From: Chitinophaga silvisoli
GTDB taxonomy: Bacteria > Bacteroidota > Bacteroidia > Chitinophagales > Chitinophagaceae
Reading direction: 5' to 3'
NCBI RefSeq assembly: GCF_003412465.1
Contig: NZ_QTJV01000008.1
Span: 1-64,000 of the forward strand
DNA length: 64,000 nucleotides
Position 1 is the stretch's first letter; every line of letters starts with the position of its first letter. Positions 1-9,025 of this stretch are shown in pieces. Under the pieces are notes generated by a model. The model was given only the letters and a program-made list of their open reading frames with translations. It was not told the DNA's origin and ran no database searches. The position numbers and the translations under genes are program-made.

Positions 1-3
1 ATA

Positions 4-137
4 CCTGCCTGATACAATGTCTTATCTCTTTCGTCTGCAAATCCTGGAAGACCTTAATAGCTGCAACAAACCTGCCTAATACAATGTCTTATCTCCTTTC
101 GCCTGCCAGTCCTGGAAGACCTTAATAGCAGCTTCTG
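4..137. repeat. Tandem copy of the 3' end of guaD (67-bp period)
   Basis: Positions 71-137 are the true end of guaD. Positions 4-70 repeat it with about six substitutions and a one-base deletion. In the copy the stop TAG has become CAG, and the deletion shifts the frame, so the copy no longer encodes the GuaD C-terminus to its end. There is no start codon in the copy. Confidence 0.9.
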
Positions 138-555
138 AGGGGAATGCAATAAACGGAATCCGCTTGTCTTCATGGGCGATGCCAATTTCATTGTAAATAA
201 ATGAATCATCGAAATCAATATTCGCTGCATCTTCCTTGGTATTGGCATAATACACCCGTTGCGGGCGCGCCCAGTAAATAGCACCGAGACACATGGGGCA
301 AGGTTCACAGGAAGTATAAATCTCGCAGTCGTGCAATTGAAATGTACCCAGTCGCTGACAAGCATCGCGGATGGCAGATACTTCTGCATGGGCAGTAGGG
401 TCGTTGGTACATAGTACCTTGTTCCATCCCCGCCCTACTATTTCATCGCCCCGCACTACAATGGCACCAAAAGGGCCTCCGTCACCATGCTCCATACCTT
501 CGCGGCTTAGGTTAATTGCGATAGACATGAAGTGTTTTTCCCTTTCTCCTATCAT
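76..555 (-). CDS. guaD: Guanine deaminase (cytidine/deoxycytidylate deaminase fold)
   Basis: A 159-residue cytosolic zinc hydrolase that should convert guanine to xanthine and ammonia in purine salvage. The zinc site is visible as HAE (H56, catalytic E58) and PCPMC (C86, C89). The stretch around MCLGAIYWARP and the FDDSFIYNEI motif are those of the B. subtilis GuaD type rather than of the tRNA adenosine deaminase TadA, and the length fits GuaD. The start ATG at 555 has a TAAATTTG box (570-577, minus strand) close upstream that could be a -7 element, without a well-spaced -33 box. The stop is TAG at 76-78. A diverged copy of the last ~62 bp follows directly downstream (4-70). Confidence 0.9.
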   Translation of the reverse strand: MIGEREKHFMSIAINLSREGMEHGDGGPFGAIVVRGDEIVGRGWNKVLCTNDPTAHAEVSAIRDACQRLGTFQLHDCEIYTSCEPCPMCLGAIYWARPQRVYYANTKEDAANIDFDDSFIYNEIGIAHEDKRIPFIAFPSEAAIKVFQDWQAKGDKTLY

Positions 556-683
556 ATTTTCATTTTTATCAAATTTACATAAAATAAACCATCAAAATTG
601 GAGGCTGCCCGCCTCCATAACCGGCCTGTTATTTTTAAAAGTAGGGCATTGACCAGGGCATGAAACCTGCAGTCAATAATCCT

Positions 684-915
684 GCAATTATACAACACAA
701 ATAAAAGCGGCAACGATCCGGCAACAATTTCAGCACTAGGCAAACCCCCATTGTTGCCTGAAATTATTACAACACTTCTAAAAGCAGTCAATGTTCCGGC
801 AACTATTCCAGCACCAAGCAAACCGCCATTGTTGCCGGCAATTATTACAACACTCCTAAAAGCAGTCAATGATCCGGCCACTATTTCCATCACTCCCCCA
901 TTATTGCCCGCAACT
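684..915. repeat. Intergenic tandem array, ~78-bp unit, 3 copies
   Basis: Three degenerate copies start near 684, 763 and 841 with the shared core ATTATTACAACAC, then AAAAGCAGTCAATG and a GTTGCCGGC/GTTGCCTG segment. The array fills most of the gap between the guaD start and the clpB terminator. The unit does not resemble either gene end. Because 78 is a multiple of 3, both strands show open frames with a 26-residue repeat, which is a by-product of the period. Confidence 0.85.
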
Positions 916-940
916 ATTCCCCTCCCACAAAAAACACAAC

Positions 941-972
941 ACAAAAAAACCCGGGCAAAGAATTACCCGGGT
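941..972 (-). terminator. Intrinsic terminator of clpB
   Basis: Arms ACCCGGG (949-955) and CCCGGGT (966-972) form a 7-bp stem with a 10-nt loop, followed on the minus strand by a run of seven T. It lies ~50 bp after the clpB stop. Confidence 0.85.
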
Positions 973-1019
973 ATTCGTAACTGTATATCGTCGTATTTGA
1001 ATAAATGCTTTTTATAAAA

Positions 1020-3632
1020 TTAAGCCGTCACACTCACCTGGTTCCTGATCACCACCACTCCATCAAACACATCTACCAGCACCGGCTTACTCTTATCAAT
1101 ATCCCCTGCCAGTATCTTCTTACTCAACAGGTTTATAATCTCTTTCTGAATCAACCTCTTCAAAGGTCTCGCACCAAACGTAGGGTCATATCCCTGCACC
1201 GCCAGGTACTCCAATGCATAGTCAGAGAATTCCAATATCATGCCATTCTGCGCCACCATGTCCTTCAACTGCTGCAACTGAATGTTAATTATTCCTTTAA
1301 TTTCATTCCTCAGCAATGGCTGGAACATAATCACTTCATCCACACGGTTTAAGAACTCCGGCCTAATCGTCTGCTTCAGCAAATTCATCACTTCCGCCTT
1401 CGTACTTTCCACCACATCTTCCCGGTTCCGCTCATCTATCTTCTCAAAATTCTCCTGGATAATATTACTACCCATATTGCTCGTCATGATGATAATGGTG
1501 TTCTTAAAGTTCACCACACGCCCCTTATTATCCGTCAGGCGGCCGTCATCCAGCACCTGCAACAGGATATTGAAGACATCCGGGTGCGCTTTCTCTATTT
1601 CATCCAGCAATACTACGGAATACGGCTTACGTCTCACCGCTTCGGTCAACTGACCACCCTCATCATAGCCCACATATCCCGGAGGCGCTCCTACCAGTCT
1701 GCTTACCGCATGTTTTTCCTGGTATTCACTCATATCAATACGGGTCATCATCGTATCATCGTCAAACAGGTACTCTGCCAGTGCCTTCGCCAGCTCAGTC
1801 TTACCTACCCCGGTTGTACCCAGGAAGATAAAGGAACCAATCGGCTTCTTGGGATCCTGCAAACCTGCCCGGCTTCTCCGGATCGCATCGGATACTGCGA
1901 TGATCGCTTCTTCCTGTCCTACCACACGCTTGTGCAATTCATCCTCCAGTTTCAGCAACTTATCCCTTTCACTCTGCATCATCCGGTGCACCGGGATCCC
2001 TGTTGCTTTCGCCACATTCTCCGCAATGTCTTCTGCATCTACCTCTTCTTTCAGCAGGCGCTTATTGTCAGTAGATATGCTATTCAGTTCCTCCGTATAT
2101 TTCGCTATCAGCTCTTCCTGCTCTTTTACCTTACCATAGCGGATCTCTGCCACTCGTCCATACTCCCCGTTCCTTTCCGCCTGTTCTGCTTCCTGCTTCA
2201 GGTTTTCAATCTCCGCCTTTGCATTCTGCAGCTTATCTACAATTTCTTTCTCTGCCTGCCATTTCGCCTTGAAAGTGCTTCTCTGCTCTCCCAGTCTCGC
2301 GATTTCCGCGTTCAACTCACGCAGCTTATCTTCATCATTCTCTCTCTTGATCGCTTCCCTTTCTATTTCCAGCTGCCGGATCCTTCTTTCCAGTTCATCC
2401 AGCTCTTCCGGCATTGAGTTCATTTCCAGCCTTAATTTCGCTGCACTCTCATCGATCAGGTCAATGGCCTTATCGGGCAGGAAACGGTCTGTAATGTACC
2501 TGTGAGACAATTCTACCGCAGCTATAATCGCCTCATCCTTGATTAACACATGGTGATGGCTTTCGTAACGCTCTTTCAAACCACGGAGGATAGATATGGC
2601 ATCTTCCACTCCCGGCTCATCGACCATTACCTTCTGGAAACGACGTTCCAGGGCTTTATCTTTCTCAAAATACTTCTGATATTCATTCAGGGTAGTCGCA
2701 CCGATAGCTCTCAATTCGCCGCGTGCCAGGGCTGGTTTCAGGATGTTTGCAGCGTCCATCGCTCCTTCCATCGCACCGGCACCTACCAGGGTATGGATCT
2801 CATCGATAAAGAGGATCAGCTGTCCGTCACTTTCTGTCACTTCCTTGATCACCGCTTTCAGCCTTTCTTCGAATTCACCCCTGTACTTGGCACCTGCCAT
2901 CAGGCTACCCATATCCAGTGCATAAATGATCTTTGACTTCAGGTTGTCAGGCACGTCGCCATTAATGATACGATGTGCCAGCCCTTCTACGATCGCGGTT
3001 TTACCAACACCGGGTTCCCCAACTAAAATAGGGTTGTTCTTAGACCTCCTGGAGAGGATATGCAGGGTACGCCTGATCTCCTCGTCACGACCAATCACCG
3101 GGTCCAGTTTACCGGCCTGCGCCAGCTCATTCAGGTTCTTCGCATATTTCTGCAAAGAATTGTACTGGTTACCCCCTGTCTGTGAGTTGACCGTACTACC
3201 TTTCCGCAGTTCCAAAATAGCTGCTTTCAGCCCTTTTTCAGTCAAACCTGCATCTTTGAGTAGTTTGGCGGTGTCATCGCTGCCACCCAGCAGTCCGAGC
3301 AACAGGTGCTCTACGCTCACAAACTCGTCTTTAAATTCTTTGATGCTGGAGCCAGCTCTCAGCATAGCATTGTTCGCGTCACGGCTCAGTACCTGTCCGG
3401 CCTCGCCGCTTGCTTTTGCATATTTAGCAATCTGGTCATCTATCTTGGCGGCCAGAAAATTAGTGTTTACATCGTTCTTCTTCAGCAGGTACTCGATCGC
3501 ACTATCCTCATCATTAAGCAATGCCTTCAGCAAGTGCCCGGTTTCGATGGCCTGCTGCTGGTTATTGAAGGCCAGCTGTTGGGCCTTTTGCAGTATTTCC
3601 TGCGATTTAATGGTGAAGTTGTTAAGATTCAT
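1020..3632 (-). CDS. clpB: ATP-dependent disaggregase ClpB (HSP100)
   Basis: An 870-residue hexameric AAA+ chaperone of the cytosol that pulls polypeptides out of aggregates together with DnaK. Order: Clp N-domain repeats (residues ~1-145), first AAA+ with Walker A GEPGVGKTA near residue 200 and Walker B LFIDEIH, the long charged coiled-coil M-domain (~405-530), second AAA+ with GTTGVGKTE and VVLLDEIEKAHPD, and the C-terminal small domain. Length and layout are standard. The ATG at 3632 (MNLNNFTIKSQ) is preferred over a start 11 codons upstream because it has AAAGGAG at a suitable distance and matches the usual ClpB N-terminus. It is a single gene ended by its own hairpin terminator. Confidence 0.97.
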   Translation of the reverse strand: MNLNNFTIKSQEILQKAQQLAFNNQQQAIETGHLLKALLNDEDSAIEYLLKKNDVNTNFLAAKIDDQIAKYAKASGEAGQVLSRDANNAMLRAGSSIKEFKDEFVSVEHLLLGLLGGSDDTAKLLKDAGLTEKGLKAAILELRKGSTVNSQTGGNQYNSLQKYAKNLNELAQAGKLDPVIGRDEEIRRTLHILSRRSKNNPILVGEPGVGKTAIVEGLAHRIINGDVPDNLKSKIIYALDMGSLMAGAKYRGEFEERLKAVIKEVTESDGQLILFIDEIHTLVGAGAMEGAMDAANILKPALARGELRAIGATTLNEYQKYFEKDKALERRFQKVMVDEPGVEDAISILRGLKERYESHHHVLIKDEAIIAAVELSHRYITDRFLPDKAIDLIDESAAKLRLEMNSMPEELDELERRIRQLEIEREAIKRENDEDKLRELNAEIARLGEQRSTFKAKWQAEKEIVDKLQNAKAEIENLKQEAEQAERNGEYGRVAEIRYGKVKEQEELIAKYTEELNSISTDNKRLLKEEVDAEDIAENVAKATGIPVHRMMQSERDKLLKLEDELHKRVVGQEEAIIAVSDAIRRSRAGLQDPKKPIGSFIFLGTTGVGKTELAKALAEYLFDDDTMMTRIDMSEYQEKHAVSRLVGAPPGYVGYDEGGQLTEAVRRKPYSVVLLDEIEKAHPDVFNILLQVLDDGRLTDNKGRVVNFKNTIIIMTSNMGSNIIQENFEKIDERNREDVVESTKAEVMNLLKQTIRPEFLNRVDEVIMFQPLLRNEIKGIINIQLQQLKDMVAQNGMILEFSDYALEYLAVQGYDPTFGARPLKRLIQKEIINLLSKKILAGDIDKSKPVLVDVFDGVVVIRNQVSVTA

Positions 3633-3731
3633 ATAGTTATAGTTTCTCCTTTTAATTGTATTCATGCTCTTCGCATGTACCAGTTATGTATCAAATCCTG
3701 CTCCAAGTATTACAATGCGATATTTTGGCAT

Positions 3732-3776
3732 AAAAAAATGCCCGGGACTGCTTTTTTAACAGCATCCCGGGCATTT
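3732..3776 (-). terminator. Intrinsic terminator after the transglutaminase pair
   Basis: A 12-bp perfect stem (3736-3747 with 3765-3776, AAATGCCCGGGA) is followed on the minus strand by seven T. It ends the operon of the two DUF3857 genes and lies between them and clpB. Confidence 0.9.
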
Positions 3777-3794
3777 GACTGCAATATTTTCAGG

Positions 3795-5705
3795 TTATTG
3801 CTTTACCAGCACCACCCTCGCCCTGTCGGCCTTATATACCGCGTTATTAAACGCCGCAAAGTTCACCCATTCACTGGCCGGGTAGATCCCTGCCTTATTG
3901 CAATAGCGCCTTGTAAAGATTACCTGGTTATCCTTCACCTGGATCCCGGACGTATATTCACCGAAGTTACTTTTTACTGTTACAGGCTGAGGTACTGATT
4001 CAGGCACATATCCCGCCGGTATAGCAATAGTCACAGTATCGATCTTTATAAAAGGAGAATAGATGTTAACCAATGCCACCCGTGGCTCACTGGTTTCCAA
4101 TTTGGTAGTGATCTTACTGAGCAGGTTAGGTTCCAGGAACATGCGTTTACCACTCACGCTCGCATAGCTATGTGCCTTGATCTCAATTTCCTCATCCACG
4201 GCAGGCACCGCACCGGCTATTTCCTTTGCGTCGTATTTGTTTACATCATAACTCGGCATCAGTTGCTCTTCGCGTAGCTTTTCCAGGATTTTGTCATGAG
4301 AGAGGCTATGAATCATTTCCTGCACATAATCCTGCTGCATAGCAGTGGAATGCGTATTGATTTTCACCAGCATATCGCCCGTCTCTGCTACAGTCGCACT
4401 GATCCTGCGCACTCTCAGGTTCTGGTCCATGCCATAGGTAGGGGTGCGGGCCAGTATACTACCATGATCCGCTACAACCAACACAGGCCTGCCTGCAGTA
4501 AAGCTGCTCAGGTACCCCGCCGGCAAAGAATTGCTGGTACATTCCAGCCAGGTGGTATCGCCCTTGCCAGGTACACAGGCGATCATATGGTTGAACTGCG
4601 TGGAAGGAAAATCTTCCACCAGCTGCGTATTTGTATCGCCCGCCTGCACCAGAACATAGTTCGCCGGTACACCCGCTTCCTTCAGCAGGGCGACCATATA
4701 ATTTGAAAGTGCCTTACAGTCACCATAACCTTTGGTGGCTACAGAATTGGCATCGTAGGTCTGCAAACCGCCAATACCCAGTGTGATCAGGATGTAACGG
4801 GTATGCTGCTGCAGGTAGCGGTAAAGAATCTCTATTTTTTCTTTGTCTGGTTTTCCATCTGTCAGTTCATGCACCGTTTTTTTGATATTATCCGGGAGCA
4901 CATCCCGCCCCTGGTTCAGGGTATAGATAAAGTGCCCCAGCTCTTCCCAGCTGTTCATCGTGCCTTTGTAATCCTGCATCTCAAAGTTGGAAGGTGCCAG
5001 CATCACCGTTGTGGTCCTGTCATAATCTTCCGGCACAAAACTCTCCTCCGGCATAGCTGCCATATTTTTCACCTCCCAGGTATAAGTGCGGCTATCCTTC
5101 TCACTGGCTACCACCGGCTCCCCATTGTAACGAAAGGCCTTATAACGCAGCTTATAATCGGCAGGTACGGTCACCACCAGTTTTGATTGTTCTACGGCAT
5201 AATTCTCATCTTCCTGCGGCATCCAGTCTGGCAGGTAAAACGCATGGTTGTATCTTACTTCCGTCTCTACCTCTACCGTATACGGGTATACCTTGTAACC
5301 GAAACGGTAAAATTTATACCGGGTGTCTGACATCAGGGCCTGGTCGCCCGTGCCACTCACATCAGAGACATCGCTCTGTTTCATTCTGGCCACCTCAAAG
5401 CCCAGGGGATCTATCAGCCGGCCCTTGATTGAGCGTACGTCTCTCAGCTTATTATAGAACTCGTGGATGCCAGCATATTTATCACCCTTGGCATCCAGCA
5501 CGGTGATGACATAATGCCGGCTCACCCGTACTTCGCCGGGATTGACGAGTTTTACAGTCAGCTCTTCCATGCGTTTTACGGCATGTGCTTTCTCTTTTAG
5601 TTTTTCAGGTATAGTAAAGGCCGGGTATTCCGGATCCTTTGCCTGCGAAGGCAGCAGGTATCCCATGAAGAAAAGGGCCAGCCCGGGGATTTTATAGAAC
5701 TTCAT
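3795..5705 (-). CDS. DUF3857 / transglutaminase-like exported protein, catalytic residues intact
   Basis: A 636-residue protein with an N-terminal signal peptide (residues 1-22), a DUF3857 beta-rich domain and a transglutaminase/papain-like core. A full triad can be read: C330 in GYGDCKAL, H373 in FNHMIA and E388 in WLECTS (Glu in the Asp position). Probably periplasmic. The substrate is unknown; the fold covers peptidases, amidases and transamidases. It is the downstream member of a pair with the gene at 5877-7910, and its ATG (5703-5705) overlaps the stop of a mini-ORF as TAATG, so translation is probably coupled. Confidence 0.85.
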   Translation of the reverse strand: MKFYKIPGLALFFMGYLLPSQAKDPEYPAFTIPEKLKEKAHAVKRMEELTVKLVNPGEVRVSRHYVITVLDAKGDKYAGIHEFYNKLRDVRSIKGRLIDPLGFEVARMKQSDVSDVSGTGDQALMSDTRYKFYRFGYKVYPYTVEVETEVRYNHAFYLPDWMPQEDENYAVEQSKLVVTVPADYKLRYKAFRYNGEPVVASEKDSRTYTWEVKNMAAMPEESFVPEDYDRTTTVMLAPSNFEMQDYKGTMNSWEELGHFIYTLNQGRDVLPDNIKKTVHELTDGKPDKEKIEILYRYLQQHTRYILITLGIGGLQTYDANSVATKGYGDCKALSNYMVALLKEAGVPANYVLVQAGDTNTQLVEDFPSTQFNHMIACVPGKGDTTWLECTSNSLPAGYLSSFTAGRPVLVVADHGSILARTPTYGMDQNLRVRRISATVAETGDMLVKINTHSTAMQQDYVQEMIHSLSHDKILEKLREEQLMPSYDVNKYDAKEIAGAVPAVDEEIEIKAHSYASVSGKRMFLEPNLLSKITTKLETSEPRVALVNIYSPFIKIDTVTIAIPAGYVPESVPQPVTVKSNFGEYTSGIQVKDNQVIFTRRYCNKAGIYPASEWVNFAAFNNAVYKADRARVVLVKQ

Positions 5706-5791
5706 TATGCTTTCTTTTTCAGTACAATTTGTTCGGATTGTTTTTTCATGATCATATCAATGGTGAGCCCAAAGGTTTTACGCAGCGTCAT
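5705..5791 (-). CDS. Mini-ORF 2 (28 codons) echoing the upstream C-terminus
   Basis: ATG at 5789-5791 overlaps the stop of mini-ORF 1, and its TAA (5705-5707) overlaps the ATG of the next large gene. It reads MTLRKTFGLTIDMI and then KKQSEQIVLKKKA, the last 13 residues being identical to the C-terminus of the 5877-7910 product. Whether a peptide is made is unknown. The purine-rich tail GAAAAAGAAAG could serve as ribosome binding site for the next ATG, so the frame may act only to pass ribosomes on. Confidence 0.35.
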   Translation of the reverse strand: MTLRKTFGLTIDMIMKKQSEQIVLKKKA

Positions 5792-5877
5792 TATGCTTTC
5801 TTTTTCAGCACAATTTGTTCGGATTGTTTTTTTATGACCATATAAATCGTGAGCCCAAAGGTTTTACGCAACGCCAT
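5791..5877 (-). CDS. Mini-ORF 1 (28 codons) echoing the upstream C-terminus
   Basis: Its ATG (5875-5877) overlaps the TAA of the transglutaminase-like gene as TAATG. It reads MALRKTFGLTIYMV and then KKQSEQIVLKKKA. It differs from mini-ORF 2 by a few substitutions, yet start, frame and stop are kept. The role may be peptide production or coupled translation; neither is shown. Confidence 0.35.
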   Translation of the reverse strand: MALRKTFGLTIYMVIKKQSEQIVLKKKA

Positions 5878-7910
5878 TATGCTTTCTTTTTCAGCACAAT
5901 TTGTTCGGATTGTTTTTTCACGATCATATCAAAGAAATCGCGAAGGGTAGAATAGTCTTCAGAAGTAAACACCGCCTTATTCAGCTTGATCCTGGAACGG
6001 AACTGCACCGTACCTTCGCTTTGCTGGATCAGGTATTGAAACAGGCCTTCTTCCTCATTCAGTTTTACCATGGTCGACTTAGGCAGTTCTTCTACCTGGT
6101 AGCCTTCAGGTACGATCAGGTTCAGGGTATACATTTCGTCTATCAGGTACGGCATCTCCACAGGATAACGACGCTCCAGTGACTTGAATGGGTTGCTCTT
6201 ATAGGCTTCGGACAGCATAGGGTTGATGTATAACATACCTGCATCGTCCGGACTCATTTCAAAATCATACTTTACCTGCACCGGGATCTCGTAATCTTCT
6301 ACATCGATTATTTCTCCATTGGATACGGTAGTTTCCATATTAAACCCTTTTGCCAGTGGTTTAAAGTACGCATCCTTGCCGTTCTTCACGATATCAGCCC
6401 TCACCTTGCAGGATTCATAATAAGTAGGCTTCTGCGAGAAAGAACCCTTGATCTTACCACTATCGCCCATCAGCATCACGTAAGTGCTCTTTGCTTCCAC
6501 CAGGGTATTCGGGTCCATGTTGATTGGAATCACGTCCGGTGAAAGGATCCTTGCATGACCATTGTAGGCATTATAATCCAGGCGACCAAAGCCCAGGTAG
6601 GGTTCAGATGCATCCATGAAATACCAGGAAGAATCCGTATTCAGTGCAGCAATGGTATAGTTAAAGCGCCCTACCAGCGGGTACATTTCGTAGGTCACAC
6701 CATTTTCACGGGTACTCAGGATCACAGGGTGTGCATTCAGCCCGGCCTTGCGCAGCATAGCCACGAGCAACAGGTTGATGTCCGCGTCGTTCCCGTTGTG
6801 AGAAGTGAAGGTGGTCTTCAGTGACTTGGACAAATACATGTCGTCGTGACTGGTACAGGTGAAATTACTTCTTACATAATTGTAGATGCGGCGTGCCTTT
6901 GCTGTATCATTGCTGACACCCTTCGTCAGCTCCTCCACCTTGTCGCTCAGGAAAGGATTGTTTTTGCTCAGGCCTTCCCCGAAAAATTCTTCCTTATTCA
7001 GTTCTTCCGCCAGTTTGAACCAGGTCCCCAATACCGGTTTCACAGGCTGGTCAGGATACCTGTAGGCAGACAGCTGGAACTGGATCATAGATACGTGGTT
7101 CCAGATGCTGGTAGTGAATTCTTCTTCGCGCAATGCAGGGATGTTCTCAGCTTCCCACTTATAATTAGTGGTGTTGGAATTGATGTTGTAGAACTGGGTA
7201 TGTCCTGTTTTACCACCATAGGAATTCTCTTCTTCATAAGCGATGGTAAAGGATTGATGCCCCCCGGACTTATTCTCTTTGATAGGCACATACCCGGACC
7301 GGAGAAAGATGTATTCGTAAAACTCCGGCAGGACTACCTCATACCTGCTATATAAAGTAGGATATTCGGTATCCTGGAACTGCCAGGAATGCAGGTGTAT
7401 TTTGTAAGGGGTTACGATCGTGTAAGTGTACTCAATAATACTTCCTTCTTTCACGGCAGGCAGGGTAAACTTCTGGATCACCCGCCCTTTTTTATCAATT
7501 TTATCTGTGAAAATACTTTTACTGTCCATCTTCGTCTCTACCACCTGGGTCCCTTCCAGGTTATAGGTAGTAGCTTTGATGTCTTTCAGTTTAATTTCGT
7601 CCGTCTCCCCCTTGTAGTAAGGAATTTTAATCGTGGCAGCTTCATAGCCGTTTTTGTCGACAATTTTGATGCGGGTATGGCGTTTGAACTGTAATACGAT
7701 GCCGTTAGTTCTGTCCGATTCGAATGTTGTTTCGCCGATATCCGAAATGATCACTGCGTGGGCCCCAGTGTCTTGCTCAAAACCAGTTTTGCTGAAATCT
7801 TTTGGATCAACCCTCCCAAATTTTATTTTTTCCTGGGAAAACGTACTCAATGACAATAGACAGCCCAGGATAAGGGCGATGGGGAACGCTCCGACTTGTT
7901 GTGGTCGCAT
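5877..7910 (-). CDS. DUF3857 / transglutaminase-like protein lacking catalytic Cys and His
   Basis: A 677-residue exported protein (signal peptide to about residue 25, LSLSTFSQ) with the same architecture as its downstream partner. Aligning GNDADINLLLVAML with the partner's GDCKALSNYMVALL puts D375 where the catalytic Cys should be, and FNYTIA puts Y418 where the His should be. D433 (FMDAS) is kept. It is therefore probably a non-catalytic member of the fold, perhaps a binding or scaffold partner of the neighbouring, intact protein. The C-terminal 13 residues are duplicated twice downstream. Confidence 0.85.
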   Translation of the reverse strand: MRPQQVGAFPIALILGCLLSLSTFSQEKIKFGRVDPKDFSKTGFEQDTGAHAVIISDIGETTFESDRTNGIVLQFKRHTRIKIVDKNGYEAATIKIPYYKGETDEIKLKDIKATTYNLEGTQVVETKMDSKSIFTDKIDKKGRVIQKFTLPAVKEGSIIEYTYTIVTPYKIHLHSWQFQDTEYPTLYSRYEVVLPEFYEYIFLRSGYVPIKENKSGGHQSFTIAYEEENSYGGKTGHTQFYNINSNTTNYKWEAENIPALREEEFTTSIWNHVSMIQFQLSAYRYPDQPVKPVLGTWFKLAEELNKEEFFGEGLSKNNPFLSDKVEELTKGVSNDTAKARRIYNYVRSNFTCTSHDDMYLSKSLKTTFTSHNGNDADINLLLVAMLRKAGLNAHPVILSTRENGVTYEMYPLVGRFNYTIAALNTDSSWYFMDASEPYLGFGRLDYNAYNGHARILSPDVIPINMDPNTLVEAKSTYVMLMGDSGKIKGSFSQKPTYYESCKVRADIVKNGKDAYFKPLAKGFNMETTVSNGEIIDVEDYEIPVQVKYDFEMSPDDAGMLYINPMLSEAYKSNPFKSLERRYPVEMPYLIDEMYTLNLIVPEGYQVEELPKSTMVKLNEEEGLFQYLIQQSEGTVQFRSRIKLNKAVFTSEDYSTLRDFFDMIVKKQSEQIVLKKKA

Positions 7911-8009
7911 ACTTTAGGTAGTAAAGGTAATAGGTTATAATTTACATATTGAAGATAGATAAAAAGCCAAATTTCCATAAAAATCATTTTTCTTTAACTT
8001 GCGGTTAAC

Positions 8010-8936
8010 ATGCAATCGGTAGAAACACATACAGCCTTCATTAAGGCCCAGGCAGCGGATTTGGGATTTGATCACTGTGGAATAGCGCGTGCTGTACAGC
8101 TGGACGATGATGCCAGGAGACTGGAACAGTGGCTACACAAGGGTATGCATGGGAACATGAAGTACATGGAGAATCATTTTGACAAGCGCATTGACCCCCG
8201 AAAACTGGTAGACAATGCGCAGTCGGTAATCACCCTCCTGTTAAATTACTATCCTTCGGAACAACAGGTTCCGGATGCTCCCAGGATCTCCAAATACGCT
8301 TATGGAAAAGATTATCATGAAGTAATAAAGGCAAAACTGAATACACTCCTGGTCAGGATGCAGGAGACTATCGGCGAAGTGAGCGGACGGGGCTTTGTGG
8401 ATTCAGCCCCTGTGTTGGAAAGGGCCTGGGCACAAAGAAGTGGATTGGGTTGGTTGGGTAAGAATGGGAACCTCATCCACAAGCAGGCGGGGTCTTTCTT
8501 TTTTATTGCGACGCTGATTACGGACATTCCGCTGGTTTATGATGGTCCCGTGGGGGATTATTGCGGTTCCTGTACAAAATGCCTGGATGCTTGTCCTACG
8601 GGGGCCCTGGTGGCACCGGGAGTGGTGGATGGGAGTCGATGTATTTCTTACTATACGATAGAACTGAAGGAATTGCTGATTCCTGAGCAAATGCAGGGTC
8701 AGTTTGATAATTGGATGTTTGGGTGTGATACCTGCCAGGATGTATGCCCCTGGAACAGGTTTTCGAAGCCGAATAAAACGGTGGAGTTTACGCCGATACC
8801 GGAGATTTTGAATTTTTCTACCAGGGATTGGGAGGAGTTGACGGAGGAGGAGTTTAAGAGAATTTTTAAGCATTCGCCTATGAAACGATCGAAATTTGCA
8901 GGAATCAGGAGGAATCTGAACTTTTTGGAGTATTGA
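8010..8936 (+). CDS. queG: Epoxyqueuosine reductase QueG
   Basis: A 308-residue cobalamin-dependent iron-sulfur enzyme that reduces epoxyqueuosine to queuosine in tRNA, the last step of the pathway. Two [4Fe-4S] cluster motifs are visible: CGSCTKCLDACPTGAL (~residues 189-204) and CDTCQDVCPWN (~238-248), together with the N-terminal cobalamin-binding half (DHCGIARA). It is the short form without the C-terminal HEAT-repeat extension found in some homologues. It stands alone, divergent from the transglutaminase-like pair. Confidence 0.94.
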   Translation: MQSVETHTAFIKAQAADLGFDHCGIARAVQLDDDARRLEQWLHKGMHGNMKYMENHFDKRIDPRKLVDNAQSVITLLLNYYPSEQQVPDAPRISKYAYGKDYHEVIKAKLNTLLVRMQETIGEVSGRGFVDSAPVLERAWAQRSGLGWLGKNGNLIHKQAGSFFFIATLITDIPLVYDGPVGDYCGSCTKCLDACPTGALVAPGVVDGSRCISYYTIELKELLIPEQMQGQFDNWMFGCDTCQDVCPWNRFSKPNKTVEFTPIPEILNFSTRDWEELTEEEFKRIFKHSPMKRSKFAGIRRNLNFLEY

Positions 8937-9025
8937 GGTGCTTTATTCCCCCCTTTTCCGTACATTGTATGACTTGCCAACAAACTCACTCTATCGGGGG
9001 TTACTAAAAAGAGTCTTATTGTATT

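Larger units (their letters stand above)
5704..5931. repeat. 86-bp tandem repeat of a gene 3' end (two full copies plus the gene's own end)
   Basis: Copies begin at 5704, 5790 and 5876, each with ATTATGCTTTC and ~55 bp shared with the end of the upstream transglutaminase-like gene. The two intergenic copies also share a 30-bp segment not present in the gene. The 86-bp period equals 28 codons plus a stop minus the one base shared in TAATG. See the two mini-ORF entries. Confidence 0.95.

Noticed and set aside
552..1017. Open frames on both strands across the 78-bp array (26-residue repeats)
   Set aside because: The period is a multiple of three, so the frame stays open by itself. Both strands show it, and no gene features are present.
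1584..2417. 277-residue plus-strand frame opposite clpB
   Set aside because: It is antisense to a certain clpB and has low-complexity composition typical of a shadow frame.
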